Source of the DNA: JAFDXJ01 sp038257845
GTDB lineage: Bacteria; Bacteroidota; Bacteroidia; Chitinophagales; Chitinophagaceae
Length of the DNA stretch: 64,000 nucleotides
Reading direction: 5' to 3'
Assembly (NCBI GenBank): GCA_038257845.1
Contig: JBBSQL010000006.1
Span: forward strand, 43,856-107,855
In this document: positions 17,648-25,922 of the stretch, piece after piece
Layout: every line of letters starts with the position of its first letter
Numbering within the stretch: the first letter of the stretch is position 1
Notes under the pieces: model-generated
The model's database searches: none
Seen by the model: the letters and a program-made list of their open reading frames with translations, nothing else
Told to the model about the DNA's origin: nothing
Translations under genes and position numbers: made by a program

Positions 17648-17733
17648 GCCGGACAAAAAAAGAATGAGGTCGCTTATCAAAACCTAAAGTGTAAGTTTGC
17701 AGATATTATTTTACCTTATAAAATTTTTTCATA

Positions 17734-18513
17734 ATGGATATACAGCAATCCCGTGATTTGCGGCTTGCCGTTTTAATAGATGCGGACAATGTGCCTTATT
17801 CCAATATCCGCGAGATGCTGGAAGAAATTGCGAAATATGGCACGCCTACATTTAAACGCATATATGCAGACTGGACAAAGCCCACTGTATCCGGCTGGAA
17901 AAATGTATTGCTTGAACATTCCATTACGCCCATACATCAATACAGTTATACTTCCGGAAAAAATGCAACTGATTCATCTATGATCATTGATGCCATGGAC
18001 ATTTTATATACAGGTCGCGTGGATGGCTTTTGTATAGTGTCCAGCGATAGTGATTTTACGAGGCTGGCTACACGACTGCGTGAAGCGGGTATGAAAGTAT
18101 TTGGTATGGGAGAAAAGAAAACGCCGAATGCGTTTATTTCTGCCTGTGATAAATTTATTTATATCGAAATCTTACGCAATCATGATGAAGAGGAAAAACA
18201 AGGGAATAAGGTTTCAAAAAACAGGCAAGGTGCCAATAAAATAATTGATAATAAAAAGGAAACTGTTCGCACAGTAAATGATCAATTGATCAAATTGATT
18301 GCCGACAGCATTAATGATATTGCGGATGAAGATGGCTGGGCATTTTTGGGTGAAGTAGGAAATCTTGTTTTGAAAAAACAACCCGATTTTGATCCACGCA
18401 ATTATGGGTTTAAAAAACTCGCTCCTTTTATTAAAAGCATAAACAGGTTTGAATCCGATGAAAGAAACACGGGGAAGAAAAATGTTACCCATGTGTTTGT
18501 GCGCAACAAATAA
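17734..18513 (+). CDS. NYN-domain nuclease with C-terminal OST-HTH/LOTUS domain
   Basis: A 259-residue two-domain protein. Residues about 8-150 are an NYN (PIN-like) domain with the acidic metal-binding positions seen as VLIDADNVPY, NATDSSMIIDAMD and CIVSSDSDFTRLATRLRE. Residues about 190-255 form an OST-HTH/LOTUS winged helix (LIKLIADSINDIADED, then WAFLGEVGNLVLKKQPDFDP and YGFKKLAPFIKS). The pairing is typical of the LabA/limkain-like family, thought to act on RNA. A charged linker (about 155-180) joins the domains. There is no operon partner: a terminator lies upstream and the next gene is convergent. Confidence 0.9.
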   Translation: MDIQQSRDLRLAVLIDADNVPYSNIREMLEEIAKYGTPTFKRIYADWTKPTVSGWKNVLLEHSITPIHQYSYTSGKNATDSSMIIDAMDILYTGRVDGFCIVSSDSDFTRLATRLREAGMKVFGMGEKKTPNAFISACDKFIYIEILRNHDEEEKQGNKVSKNRQGANKIIDNKKETVRTVNDQLIKLIADSINDIADEDGWAFLGEVGNLVLKKQPDFDPRNYGFKKLAPFIKSINRFESDERNTGKKNVTHVFVRNK

Positions 18514-18525
18514 TTTTTATTGATT

Positions 18526-19554
18526 TTAAATTTGTTCGTTTTTTAATACGCGAATTCCCAGTCCCGGATTATTTGAAATTAAAACCTGTCCATTTTCATA
18601 TCGCAGTCCCGAAGCATTTTCACTTTCCTGTAGTAATGGTCCATCAATATCCGCAACATGAACCTGTGGTAAAAAATGTGCGACTGCTGCTGACCCGATC
18701 ACAGATTCATTCATACTGCCCATCATCACTTTTAAATTCAGGCTCTTCGCTTGTTTGATCATGCGTAATGCCGGTGTAATACCGCTGCATTTTGTGAGTT
18801 TGATATTGATGCCATGAAAATGGCCTTCGCATTTTGGCACATCTTCTTCTGCAATACAACTTTCATCCGCGTATAATGGGAGAGGAGATTCCGCGTATAA
18901 TAATTTCATGTCTTTCCAGGCCTCTTTTGGAAGTGGCTGTTCTACCAGTTCTACGCCCAATGCTTTCAGGTGTGGGATTTTTTTCCGTGCTTCATTGAGT
19001 GACCACCCACCATTCACATCCACGCGGAATGTGGCTTCTGTTTCCTTTCGCAGGGCCTCAATGATCCCGAGATCGTTTTCGTGGCCAAGTTTAATTTTAT
19101 ATACCGGCCAGGGTTTTTCTTTCATTTTTTGAACCATATCTGTGATTGGTGCAAGGCCAATTGTAAAATCGGTGGGAGGCGTTTTTTTCCATTCTGTTTC
19201 CCATATTTTATACAGTGGCAGGCCTTTCATTTGCCCGAACAAGTCCCAGGCAGCCATATCCAGCGCACAAACCAGGAAAGGATTTTTGGGATAAAGATGG
19301 TGCAGGTAATGCCAGTAACGCGCCGGGTCTATCAGTGCGAATTTCTCTACAAAATCTTTTCTTCTTTCCAGGTCATGGATCATTTCTTCCACGGAAATAT
19401 TATAGTAACTAATTTCAGGCGCTTCTCCGTAGCCCGTGAATTTTCCCAGTGTTAAACCCACTACCAGCGCCCGCTGCGAGGTTTTGCTTCTCCCGCCTGA
19501 AATGGTAAATGGGTGTTTAAAGGTGGTATCACTTGTGAAATATTCTAACTGCAT
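18526..19554 (-). CDS. Dipeptide epimerase (enolase superfamily)
   Basis: A 342-residue enolase-superfamily enzyme of the L-Ala-D/L-Glu epimerase group, acting on dipeptides, often from peptidoglycan turnover. Catalytic pieces of the TIM barrel are visible: YKIKLG with the first Lys, FRVDVNGGW (metal Asp), ELVEQPL (metal Glu), LYADESC (metal Asp) and GINIKLTKCSG with the second catalytic Lys. The N-terminal capping domain precedes them. Exact dipeptide preference cannot be read. Its start is 81 bases from the five-palindrome array at 19636-19771, so the array lies in a divergent promoter region and could influence this gene too. Confidence 0.9.
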   Translation of the reverse strand: MQLEYFTSDTTFKHPFTISGGRSKTSQRALVVGLTLGKFTGYGEAPEISYYNISVEEMIHDLERRKDFVEKFALIDPARYWHYLHHLYPKNPFLVCALDMAAWDLFGQMKGLPLYKIWETEWKKTPPTDFTIGLAPITDMVQKMKEKPWPVYKIKLGHENDLGIIEALRKETEATFRVDVNGGWSLNEARKKIPHLKALGVELVEQPLPKEAWKDMKLLYAESPLPLYADESCIAEEDVPKCEGHFHGINIKLTKCSGITPALRMIKQAKSLNLKVMMGSMNESVIGSAAVAHFLPQVHVADIDGPLLQESENASGLRYENGQVLISNNPGLGIRVLKNEQI

Positions 19555-19635
19555 GTGGTTTCATATTTTGATAAAGGTAGTTTCAATTGTTTACATACAA
19601 TTCAACTTGAACGCTAATCTCTCCCTTTCTTTAAA

Positions 19636-19771
19636 TATAGTACTACAGTACTATATTGAGTGTTTATAGTGCCTGGATACTATATTTTATATTTATAGTA
19701 TTGCAGTACTATATTTGGTATTTATAGTATTACAGTACTATATTTGCCTTTTATAGTATTACAGTACTATA
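19636..19771. repeat. Five palindromic 20-mers at exact 29-bp period
   Basis: Five copies start at 19636, 19665, 19694, 19723 and 19752, each exactly 29 bp apart. Each is a 20-bp dyad with 8-bp arms and a 4-base centre; copy 1 is perfect (TATAGTAC, TACA, GTACTATA), copies 3-5 have one arm mismatch, and copy 2 is the most diverged. The 9-base spacers are A/T-rich, and three of the four begin TTT or end TT. The array ends 19 bases before the ATG of the SatD-like gene. It has the form of a multi-operator for a dimeric DNA-binding protein. Confidence 0.92.
19714..19746 (+). promoter_or_regulatory. Candidate promoter inside the palindrome array
   Basis: TTTG (19714-19717) and TATATTTG (19739-19746) are 21 bases apart and match the Bacteroidota -33/-7 pattern. 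Palindrome copy 4 (19723-19742) fills the spacer and overlaps the -7 box, the usual place for a repressor site. Because of the 29-bp period, a similar -7-like box (TATATTTG) also occurs one repeat upstream. Start site not proven. Confidence 0.5.
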
Positions 19772-19790
19772 TTTTTAAAATGAATACACT

Positions 19791-20426
19791 ATGGCAAAAA
19801 AATCTGCTGCCGCTGTTGTCCTTACCGGCGATGTCGTTGCTTCTGCGGGAATGTCTGCAGCCCGGAGAAAAAAATTAAGGCTTCAACTGGAAAAATTCAG
19901 TAGCAGGATTAAGCAGCAATACTCGGATTTTCAATGGCAGCAATACCGCGGAGATAGCCTGCAGGCAATACTTACAAAAAACAGGGCGGTTGCACTTTCT
20001 GTAGCGTTGCAGTTGCAATGCCTGCTTATTTCAAATGAATATCATATACGCCTCGCGCTCGGTATCGGGAATATCAGTTATCATGGTAATGATATTATTA
20101 CTTCCGATGGCTCTGCATTCCGCCAATCGGGGCCAATGGTTGATTTACTGAAAGTAAATAATCAGCTCATTGGCATCAGCGCAGAAAATATTATTTTTAC
20201 TGAAGAGTGGCAGGTGCATAATGAATCCCTGAATTTTTTGCTGCAAAAGCTAAGCGCCGCGCAGGCGCAGGCATTATATCTTTACCTGCAAAATATGAAA
20301 CAGGAAAATATAGCTGCCACATTGAAGATCTCGCAACCTTCCGTGCATCAAAGGTTGCAAGCTGCCGGCACGCCTGTTTTTATGAGTATTTTGAAACGTT
20401 TTGAAAAAACTGTCGCGATCATTTAA
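19791..20426 (+). CDS. SatD-like protein: cyclase-like palm plus C-terminal HTH
   Basis: A 211-residue soluble protein resembling the SatD family. Residues 8-120 have the layout of a class III nucleotide-cyclase or palm fold: a strand with an acidic residue (VLTGDVVAS, Asp14), a long helix, a hairpin with Gly-Asp (YRGDSLQAI, Asp55), a helix (ALSVALQLQCLL) and a strand with HIRLALGIG, then SDGSAFRQSG. Residues 154-190 form a helix-turn-helix (LSAAQAQALYLYL, then ENIAATLKISQPSVHQRLQ). Nucleotide chemistry is my inference from pattern; the HTH is clear. It is the first gene of a run with the DUF3307 gene (12 bases on) and pdxJ, behind the five-palindrome array it may itself bind. Confidence 0.72.
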   Translation: MAKKSAAAVVLTGDVVASAGMSAARRKKLRLQLEKFSSRIKQQYSDFQWQQYRGDSLQAILTKNRAVALSVALQLQCLLISNEYHIRLALGIGNISYHGNDIITSDGSAFRQSGPMVDLLKVNNQLIGISAENIIFTEEWQVHNESLNFLLQKLSAAQAQALYLYLQNMKQENIAATLKISQPSVHQRLQAAGTPVFMSILKRFEKTVAII

Positions 20427-20438
20427 TATTTTTATCGC

Positions 20439-21164
20439 ATGCTAATTCTCTATCAATGGTTATTTGCGCATTTGCTGGGCGATTTTGTTTTTCAAACCAA
20501 AAAAATGGTTTTACATAAACGCCGACTGAAAGAAAGGTCATGGGTTTTATATGCGCATTGTTTACTGCATGCAGGACTTATTTATATTTTTTCACCGGAT
20601 AAAACCATTTGGCTGATCCCCGCAATTATTTTTGTCACGCACTATTTTATAGACCTTTGGAAACTGAATCAAAAAAATACTGCGCTTCATTTTATTATTG
20701 ACCAGGCACTTCATATAATCGTTCTGGTAATACTTTGGATGGTATTTTACCAGCCGGAAGGTTGGTTGAAAAATATCATACCTTCCATCATTGCAGAAAA
20801 AAGTATCTGGATCATTGGTGCCGGCTATTTAATCATTATTTATCCACTTTCTTTTTTACTTGGCTATGCTACAGCAAAATGGCGTCAACAGGTGGACACG
20901 GATTTCACCCGCTCGGCTGTTAGCCTGAGTGAAGCGGGGAGATGGATTGGTATTTTTGAAAGAATACTTGTCTTTACATTTGTTATAACAGGCCATTATG
21001 AAGGGATTGGTTTTTTGATCGCTGCGAAATCAATTCTGCGCTTCAGTGATCCAAAAGGTAATTTGGTAAGAAAAGAATCTGAGTATATTCTCATTGGTAC
21101 ATTGATGAGTTTCGCATCATCAATTATCGTTGGTTTAATCGCCCAGGTTTTAATTAATAAATAG
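20439..21164 (+). CDS. DUF3307 multi-pass membrane protein
   Basis: A 241-residue integral membrane protein with about six hydrophobic segments (for example IWLIPAIIFVTHYFIDL, HIIVLVILWMVFY, WIIGAGYLIIIYPLSFLLGY and LMSFASSIIVGLIAQVLI). The N-terminus has the DUF3307 signature HLLGDFVFQTKKMVLHKR, followed by a conserved HCLLHAGLIY and a THYFIDLWK segment. Acidic and His residues in the membrane-proximal motifs hint at a metal or ion site, but no function is established. It follows the SatD-like gene by 12 bases; the SatD and DUF3307 families are often neighbours, suggesting a sensor-membrane partner pair. Confidence 0.82.
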   Translation: MLILYQWLFAHLLGDFVFQTKKMVLHKRRLKERSWVLYAHCLLHAGLIYIFSPDKTIWLIPAIIFVTHYFIDLWKLNQKNTALHFIIDQALHIIVLVILWMVFYQPEGWLKNIIPSIIAEKSIWIIGAGYLIIIYPLSFLLGYATAKWRQQVDTDFTRSAVSLSEAGRWIGIFERILVFTFVITGHYEGIGFLIAAKSILRFSDPKGNLVRKESEYILIGTLMSFASSIIVGLIAQVLINK

Positions 21165-21169
21165 AAACT

Positions 21170-21889
21170 ATGTCAACAAAACTGAGTGTGAACCTTAATA
21201 AATTTGCAACGCTTAGAAATAGCCGTGGTGGAAATAATCCGGATATAGTGCGTGCTGCCATTGATGCACAGTCTTTTGGTGCGGATGGAATTACATTGCA
21301 TCCGCGGCCGGATGAGCGGCATATCCGCTATGATGATGTACGTGCCATCAAACAGGTTATTTATACAGAACTGAATATTGAAGGCAATTGCAGGGAACAA
21401 AAATTCATTGACCTTGTATTGGAAATAAAACCACAACAAGTGACCCTGGTGCCCGATGAAATTAATCAGCTAACCAGTAATCATGGCTGGGATACGGTTA
21501 AAAACAAATCGTATCTCCGGGAAATTATTGCAGGGTTTCATGCTGCCGGCATTCGCACGAGTATTTTTGTGGATCCGGAAATTACAATGATTAAAGCTGC
21601 TGCTGAAACAGGTACAGACAGGGTAGAACTTTATACGGAAGCCTATGCTGCGAATTTTGTAAACGGCCCCGACACAGCGATTGCGCCTTATATTCATGCA
21701 GCAGAGAAAGCTATTGAGTATGATTTGGATTTAAATGCCGGTCATGATTTGGATCTTTTTAATTTGGCATTCTTTACTGAAAATATACCGCAACTGAAAG
21801 AAGTTTCTATTGGACATGCGCTTGTTTGTGATGCCTTGTATTTTGGTTTTCAAAATGCCATTCAATTGTATAAAAGACAATTGCAATAG
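21170..21889 (+). CDS. pdxJ: Pyridoxine 5'-phosphate synthase
   Basis: A 239-residue TIM-barrel enzyme making pyridoxine 5'-phosphate from deoxyxylulose 5-phosphate and 3-amino-2-oxopropyl phosphate, the last ring-forming step of the DXP-dependent vitamin B6 route. Motifs: LSVNLNKFATLRNSRGG at the N-terminus, GITLHPRPDERHI with the catalytic His, LEIKPQQVTLVPD, FVDPE, DRVELYTE and LNAGHDLD near the C-terminus. The ATG lies five bases after the DUF3307 stop, so it is co-transcribed with the SatD-like gene and may fall under control of the palindrome array. Confidence 0.97.
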   Translation: MSTKLSVNLNKFATLRNSRGGNNPDIVRAAIDAQSFGADGITLHPRPDERHIRYDDVRAIKQVIYTELNIEGNCREQKFIDLVLEIKPQQVTLVPDEINQLTSNHGWDTVKNKSYLREIIAGFHAAGIRTSIFVDPEITMIKAAAETGTDRVELYTEAYAANFVNGPDTAIAPYIHAAEKAIEYDLDLNAGHDLDLFNLAFFTENIPQLKEVSIGHALVCDALYFGFQNAIQLYKRQLQ

Positions 21890-21893
21890 ATTT

Positions 21894-22391
21894 TTAAAAT
21901 AAAGTTTGAATGCCATGCGTAATGCGAAACTCGTGTTGCAATAACCATTTTTTTCGCCACAAGCCACCTGAATATCCCACCAAACTTTTATCACTTCCGA
22001 TCACCCTGTGACAGGGTACAATGATGGCAATTTTATTTTTTCCGTTGGTAGATGCAGCGGCACGGATCACTTTGGCATCACCAAGCCTTTTTGCCAAATC
22101 CAAATAGCTGATCGTTTTTCCAAAAGGTATATTCAGTAATTCACCCCACACTTTTTGCTGAAATGCTGTGCCTTCCTGCAATACAGGAAGATCAAACGCA
22201 GTACGTTTGCAATTGAAAAATTCAATCAGTTCTTCCGTGCACTGGTGTATAATATCACTCACGCCCGGTTCTCCATGGATCACCTGGTCCTGGTTGTCAA
22301 CAAAACTAAGTTCTGTTATGCAATGATCTGTACCACCAATTTTTAGCAGGCCGACAGGGCTTTCATAATAGGTGTAATAAATTTTTTCCAT
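21894..22391 (-). CDS. ogt: Methylated-DNA-protein-cysteine methyltransferase
   Basis: A 165-residue suicide repair protein that moves alkyl groups from O6-alkylguanine to its own cysteine. The active site IIVPCHRVIGSD is intact, preceded by the DNA-binding helix region (FGKTISYLDLAKRLGD) and AAASTNGKNKIA, with GYSGGLWRKKWLLQHE after it. Length fits the Ogt/AGT type without an AdaA regulator domain. It converges with pdxJ (four bases between stops) and follows the tRNA-binding gene by one base, so those two form a minus-strand pair. Confidence 0.95.
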   Translation of the reverse strand: MEKIYYTYYESPVGLLKIGGTDHCITELSFVDNQDQVIHGEPGVSDIIHQCTEELIEFFNCKRTAFDLPVLQEGTAFQQKVWGELLNIPFGKTISYLDLAKRLGDAKVIRAAASTNGKNKIAIIVPCHRVIGSDKSLVGYSGGLWRKKWLLQHEFRITHGIQTLF

Positions 22392-22392
22392 A

Positions 22393-22722
22393 TTAATTTA
22401 CAAACGTGCCATTTTGCACTTCACCGCAAACGGACAATAATACAATTTCACCTGATGCAGCCGGTGCGCCAAGTACAAGGCATTCACTAAAAAAATTTCC
22501 AATTTGTTTTACCGGCAGGTTTGTTACGGCAATGATTTTTTTATTCAATAATTCATTCATAGCATAGTGCTCCGTAATTCTTGCCGATGATTTTTTTATA
22601 CCATATTTTCCAAAATCAATATATAACTGGTATGCAGGTACCCGGGCCGCAGGAAAAGGTTTGACATCAATGATTGTTCCCGCCTGGATCATCAGTTTAT
22701 AAAAATCTTCAACACCAGTCAT
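22393..22722 (-). CDS. CsaA/YgjH-like tRNA-binding protein
   Basis: A 109-residue OB-fold protein of the tRNA-binding (EMAP/Trbp111) type. Seen: an N-terminal strand (QAGTIIDVKPFPAARVPAY), the core LYIDFGKYGIKKSSARI, KKIIAVTNLPVKQIG and the C-terminal ECLVLGAPAASGEIVLLS. These match CsaA, proposed as a chaperone or tRNA-binding factor; its cellular role is not settled. It is a dimeric single-domain protein in the family, with no signal. The gene is first of a two-gene unit with ogt and is divergent from the OsmC gene. Confidence 0.9.
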   Translation of the reverse strand: MTGVEDFYKLMIQAGTIIDVKPFPAARVPAYQLYIDFGKYGIKKSSARITEHYAMNELLNKKIIAVTNLPVKQIGNFFSECLVLGAPAASGEIVLLSVCGEVQNGTFVN

Positions 22723-22786
22723 ATATGTTTAAGCCTTAATTTTGTGTCTTTAAAAAAATGTAATTTACAAACATAAAATATAAAAA

Positions 22787-23200
22787 ATGAAAAGACATGC
22801 AACAGCCGTTTGGAGCGGCAGTGGAAAAACAGGTACAGGGTCCCTTACTACAGAAAGTAAAATTCTCGACCATACTCCATATTCATTCCATTCAAGATTT
22901 GAAGATGGTAAAGATACCAATCCCGAAGAATTACTGGCTGCAGCACATGCAGGTTGTTTTACAATGAAATTGAGTTTTGTTTTAGGAGAAGCCGGTTTTA
23001 CACCTGACTCTCTTGAAACTACATCCTACATTACTTTAGCAGATGGCGTTATTACTGCAAGCCATTTAAAAGTGAAGGGAAAAGTGACGGGTATTACCGA
23101 AGAAAATTTCCAGGAATGTGTAAAAAATGCTGAACAAAATTGCCCTGTAAGTAAAGCATTGAATATGGCAATTAGCTCCGAAGCAATTTTAGAAAGATAA
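22787..23200 (+). CDS. OsmC-family peroxiredoxin
   Basis: A 137-residue OsmC/Ohr-fold thiol peroxidase, reducing organic hydroperoxides. The two reactive cysteines are visible in AAHAGCFTMKLS and EQNCPVSKALN, spaced as in the OsmC subgroup, with the conserved TNPEELLAAAHAG helix before the first. The N-terminal strand AVWSGSGKTGTG is also typical. It acts in the cytoplasm as a homodimer with interlocked monomers. It is a single-gene unit: divergent from the tRNA-binding gene and followed 19 bases on by a strong terminator. Confidence 0.93.
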   Translation: MKRHATAVWSGSGKTGTGSLTTESKILDHTPYSFHSRFEDGKDTNPEELLAAAHAGCFTMKLSFVLGEAGFTPDSLETTSYITLADGVITASHLKVKGKVTGITEENFQECVKNAEQNCPVSKALNMAISSEAILER

Positions 23201-23219
23201 GATTTTGAAAAAAAATTTG

Positions 23220-23254
23220 AATCCTGCAGCCATATTTTGACTGCAGGATTTTTT
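23220..23254 (+). terminator. Intrinsic terminator after the OsmC gene
   Basis: AATCCTGCAG (23220-23229) pairs perfectly with CTGCAGGATT (23241-23250) around an 11-base loop and is followed by a T-run. Confidence 0.9.
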
Positions 23255-23301
23255 ACTTAGACTTACTCTACCGATATTCGCAACATGAAAGTTTATTTTA
23301 T

Positions 23302-24492
23302 ATGAATTTATCCTTTGATGATACCCAAACGGCATTTGCATATAAGTCTGATAAAGATTTGAAAAATGCCCGGTTCCTTTTTAAGACAATGCATTATTCC
23401 TGGTTTGTAGCGATTGGTACGCGGCTTACACCTATTATCCTGAAGTTAGGCTTACCAATTCATGGAATTATTCGCAGGACAATTTTTAAACAATTTGTTG
23501 GTGGAGAAACGCTGGATGAAACTTCAACTGTTGCTAAAAAACTGGAGGAGTATCAAGTGCAGGTCATTTTGGATTATGGTGTGGAAGGTAAAGAGGGGGA
23601 AGAAAATTTTGAAAAAGCTACGGAGGAATTTATACGTGTCATACAATATGCAGCCACGCAAAAAAATATTCCTTTCATGAGTATTAAAGTTACCGGTCTT
23701 GCACGATTTGGTTTACTTGAAACACTGAATGAAGCGCCACGCCTGCGCAGCGGAGTGCATGATCATGAAATAGAAGATGCTGAATGGCAACGCGTAAAAA
23801 GCCGCATGTACAGGATTTGTGAAACTGCCGCAGCAAATAATGTTGGCGTTTTAATTGATGCAGAAGAAACCTGGATCCAGGATCCGGTGGACCGGCTGAC
23901 GATGGAAATGATGCAAATTTTTAATAAAGAAAAAGCAGTCATTTATAACACGATACAACTTTACAGGCATGACAGGCTTCATTTTTTGAAAATGAGTTTT
24001 GATATCGCCAATCAACAGGGATTTATTTTAGGAGAAAAATTGGTACGCGGTGCGTATATGGAAAAAGAACGCGCACGTGCTGTGCAAAAAGGCTACCCTT
24101 CACCCATTCAACCGGACAAAGATGCAACAGATAAAGATTATAATGCTGCCGTTGATTTTTGCCTGGATCATATAGATAAAATATCTGTGCTCATAGGATC
24201 GCATAATGAAGAAAGTAATATGCTTGCAGCCAATAGAATGGCGGCTATGAATGTACCACTGAATCACCCGCATATTCATTTTTCCCAATTGTATGGCATG
24301 AGTGATAACATCACGTTCAACGTGGCAAAGGAAGGATTTTCCGTGAGTAAATATTTACCATTCGGCCCGATCAATGATGTCATTCCTTACCTTATGCGCC
24401 GTGCCCAGGAAAATACAAGTGTGAGTGGCCAGACGGGGCGCGAACTTGGACTCATTGAAGTTGAATTAAAAAGAAGAAAAATTAAAAATTAA
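23302..24492 (+). CDS. Proline dehydrogenase
   Basis: A 396-residue FAD-dependent monofunctional proline dehydrogenase, oxidising proline to pyrroline-5-carboxylate and passing electrons to quinone. TIM-barrel landmarks are present: ILDYGVEGKEGEENF, FMSIKVTGLARFG, VLIDAEETWIQDP, VIYNTIQLYRHDR, GEKLVRGAYMEKERARA (FAD/proline-binding Arg), SVLIGSHNEESN, FSQLYGMSDN and the C-terminal RRAQENTS. Length fits the short Bacteroidota form. No P5C dehydrogenase is adjacent. It stands alone, with about 80 bases to thyA and a terminator upstream. Confidence 0.93.
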   Translation: MNLSFDDTQTAFAYKSDKDLKNARFLFKTMHYSWFVAIGTRLTPIILKLGLPIHGIIRRTIFKQFVGGETLDETSTVAKKLEEYQVQVILDYGVEGKEGEENFEKATEEFIRVIQYAATQKNIPFMSIKVTGLARFGLLETLNEAPRLRSGVHDHEIEDAEWQRVKSRMYRICETAAANNVGVLIDAEETWIQDPVDRLTMEMMQIFNKEKAVIYNTIQLYRHDRLHFLKMSFDIANQQGFILGEKLVRGAYMEKERARAVQKGYPSPIQPDKDATDKDYNAAVDFCLDHIDKISVLIGSHNEESNMLAANRMAAMNVPLNHPHIHFSQLYGMSDNITFNVAKEGFSVSKYLPFGPINDVIPYLMRRAQENTSVSGQTGRELGLIEVELKRRKIKN

Positions 24493-24570
24493 TTTTTTAA
24501 AAAAATTCACAGGTTTCCCACATCTGCAAAGCCACGCATTTTTCCAAACTGTTTGTCTTAAATTGCAGGC

Positions 24571-25365
24571 ATGCAACAATACCTCGATTTACTCGATCAT
24601 ATTTTATTAAAAGGCAATTCAAAAGAAGACCGCACCGGCACCGGCACACGCAGTTGTTTTGGTTACCAGTTGCGGTTCGATCTTCAAAAAGGATTTCCAC
24701 TTGTCACCACGAAAAAGCTGCACTTAAAAAGTATCATCTATGAATTGCTTTGGTTTATAAAAGGTGATACAAATATTAAATACTTGAATGATCATGGGGT
24801 AAATATCTGGAATGAATGGGCAGATGAAAATGGAGACCTCGGTCCTGTGTATGGAAAACAATGGCGTAATTGGGAAGGAGCAGATGGTAAAAAAATTGAT
24901 CAGTTATTTGAAGCCATTGCGCAAATAAAAAATAACCCGGACAGCAGGCGAATTCTCGTGAACGCCTGGAATGTAGCCGATTTGCCACGCATGGCTTTAA
25001 TGCCCTGTCATGTGATGTACCAGTTTTATGTAGAGGGTGGTAAACTCAGTTGCCAGCTTTATCAGCGAAGTGCGGATGTGTTTTTAGGTGTGCCGTTTAA
25101 TATTGCATCTTATGCCTTACTTACTTTAATGATTGCACAGGTTTGTGATTTAGAACCGGGAGAATTTATTCATAGTTTTGGAGATGTGCATTTATACAAC
25201 AATCATATTGAGCAGGCAAAATTGCAACTTTCCCGAAAGCCATTTCCAATGCCTTCCATGAAATTAAATCCGGCAATTAAAAATATTGAGGATTTTGATT
25301 TTGAAGATTTCACTTTAGAAAACTATCAATTTCATCCTGCCATCAAAGCGCCAGTTGCAGTATAA
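24571..25365 (+). CDS. thyA: Thymidylate synthase
   Basis: A 264-residue folate-dependent ThyA that methylates dUMP to dTMP using methylene-tetrahydrofolate. The N-terminal DRTGTGTRSCFG (phosphate-binding Arg), WIKGDTNI-like LLWFIKGDTNIKYL, GPVYGKQWRNW, the catalytic Cys in LMPCHVMYQFYV, LYQRSADVFLGVPFNIASYA and the C-terminal FHPAIKAPVAV are all present and normally spaced. It sits ten bases before folA, the classic pairing in which folA regenerates the tetrahydrofolate that ThyA oxidises. Confidence 0.98.
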   Translation: MQQYLDLLDHILLKGNSKEDRTGTGTRSCFGYQLRFDLQKGFPLVTTKKLHLKSIIYELLWFIKGDTNIKYLNDHGVNIWNEWADENGDLGPVYGKQWRNWEGADGKKIDQLFEAIAQIKNNPDSRRILVNAWNVADLPRMALMPCHVMYQFYVEGGKLSCQLYQRSADVFLGVPFNIASYALLTLMIAQVCDLEPGEFIHSFGDVHLYNNHIEQAKLQLSRKPFPMPSMKLNPAIKNIEDFDFEDFTLENYQFHPAIKAPVAV

Positions 25366-25375
25366 AAAATTAAAA

Positions 25376-25885
25376 ATGATAGACGGAATAAAAATAAGTT
25401 TTGTTGTTGCAGCATCCACGAATAATGCTATTGGAAAAAATAATAAATTGCTCTGGCATTTGCCCAATGACCTCGCATTTTTCAAAAATACAACCTGGGG
25501 AATGCCGGTTTTAATGGGAAGAAAAACTTTCGAATCTATTAACGCAAAACCCCTGAAAGGCAGGCGCAATCTTATTCTTACACATGACAAGAATTTTTCT
25601 GCAGATGGCGTAAAAATAATTCATACGATTCAAGAAGGTGTGCAGGATACACTTGCAAATGATTATCGTGAACTTATGATACTGGGTGGCGCTGCTGTTT
25701 ACAAACAAACGATAGGGCTTACGCAAAAAATTTATCTCACGCGTGTACATGCAGTTTTTGATGACGCTGATGCATTTATTCCGGAGATAAAAAAAGAAGA
25801 ATGGCAATTGGTTTCCAATGAAGATTTTTATAAGGATCAAAAGCATGCGTATGATTACAGCTTCCAGGTTTGGGAAAGAAAATAA
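25376..25885 (+). CDS. folA: Dihydrofolate reductase
   Basis: A 169-residue NADPH-dependent DHFR. The ATG at 25376 (MIDGIKISFVVAAS) is preferred to an in-frame TTG at 25355 that would overlap thyA. Motifs: AIGKNNKLLWHLPNDLAFF with the catalytic acidic residue, PVLMGRKTFESI (NADPH-binding), RRNLILTHD, MILGGAAVYKQTIG and LTRVHAVFDDADAFIPEI. Length and order are normal for a chromosomal enzyme, not an acquired trimethoprim-resistant form. It is coupled to thyA. Confidence 0.96.
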   Translation: MIDGIKISFVVAASTNNAIGKNNKLLWHLPNDLAFFKNTTWGMPVLMGRKTFESINAKPLKGRRNLILTHDKNFSADGVKIIHTIQEGVQDTLANDYRELMILGGAAVYKQTIGLTQKIYLTRVHAVFDDADAFIPEIKKEEWQLVSNEDFYKDQKHAYDYSFQVWERK

Positions 25886-25922
25886 AATCCATTCAGCATC
25901 TTCCTGTTAAGAAAATATTTAC

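Noticed and set aside
19636..19771. The 29-bp array as a CRISPR
   Set aside because: Repeat core is 20 bp with 9-base spacers, far too short, and no cas genes are present.
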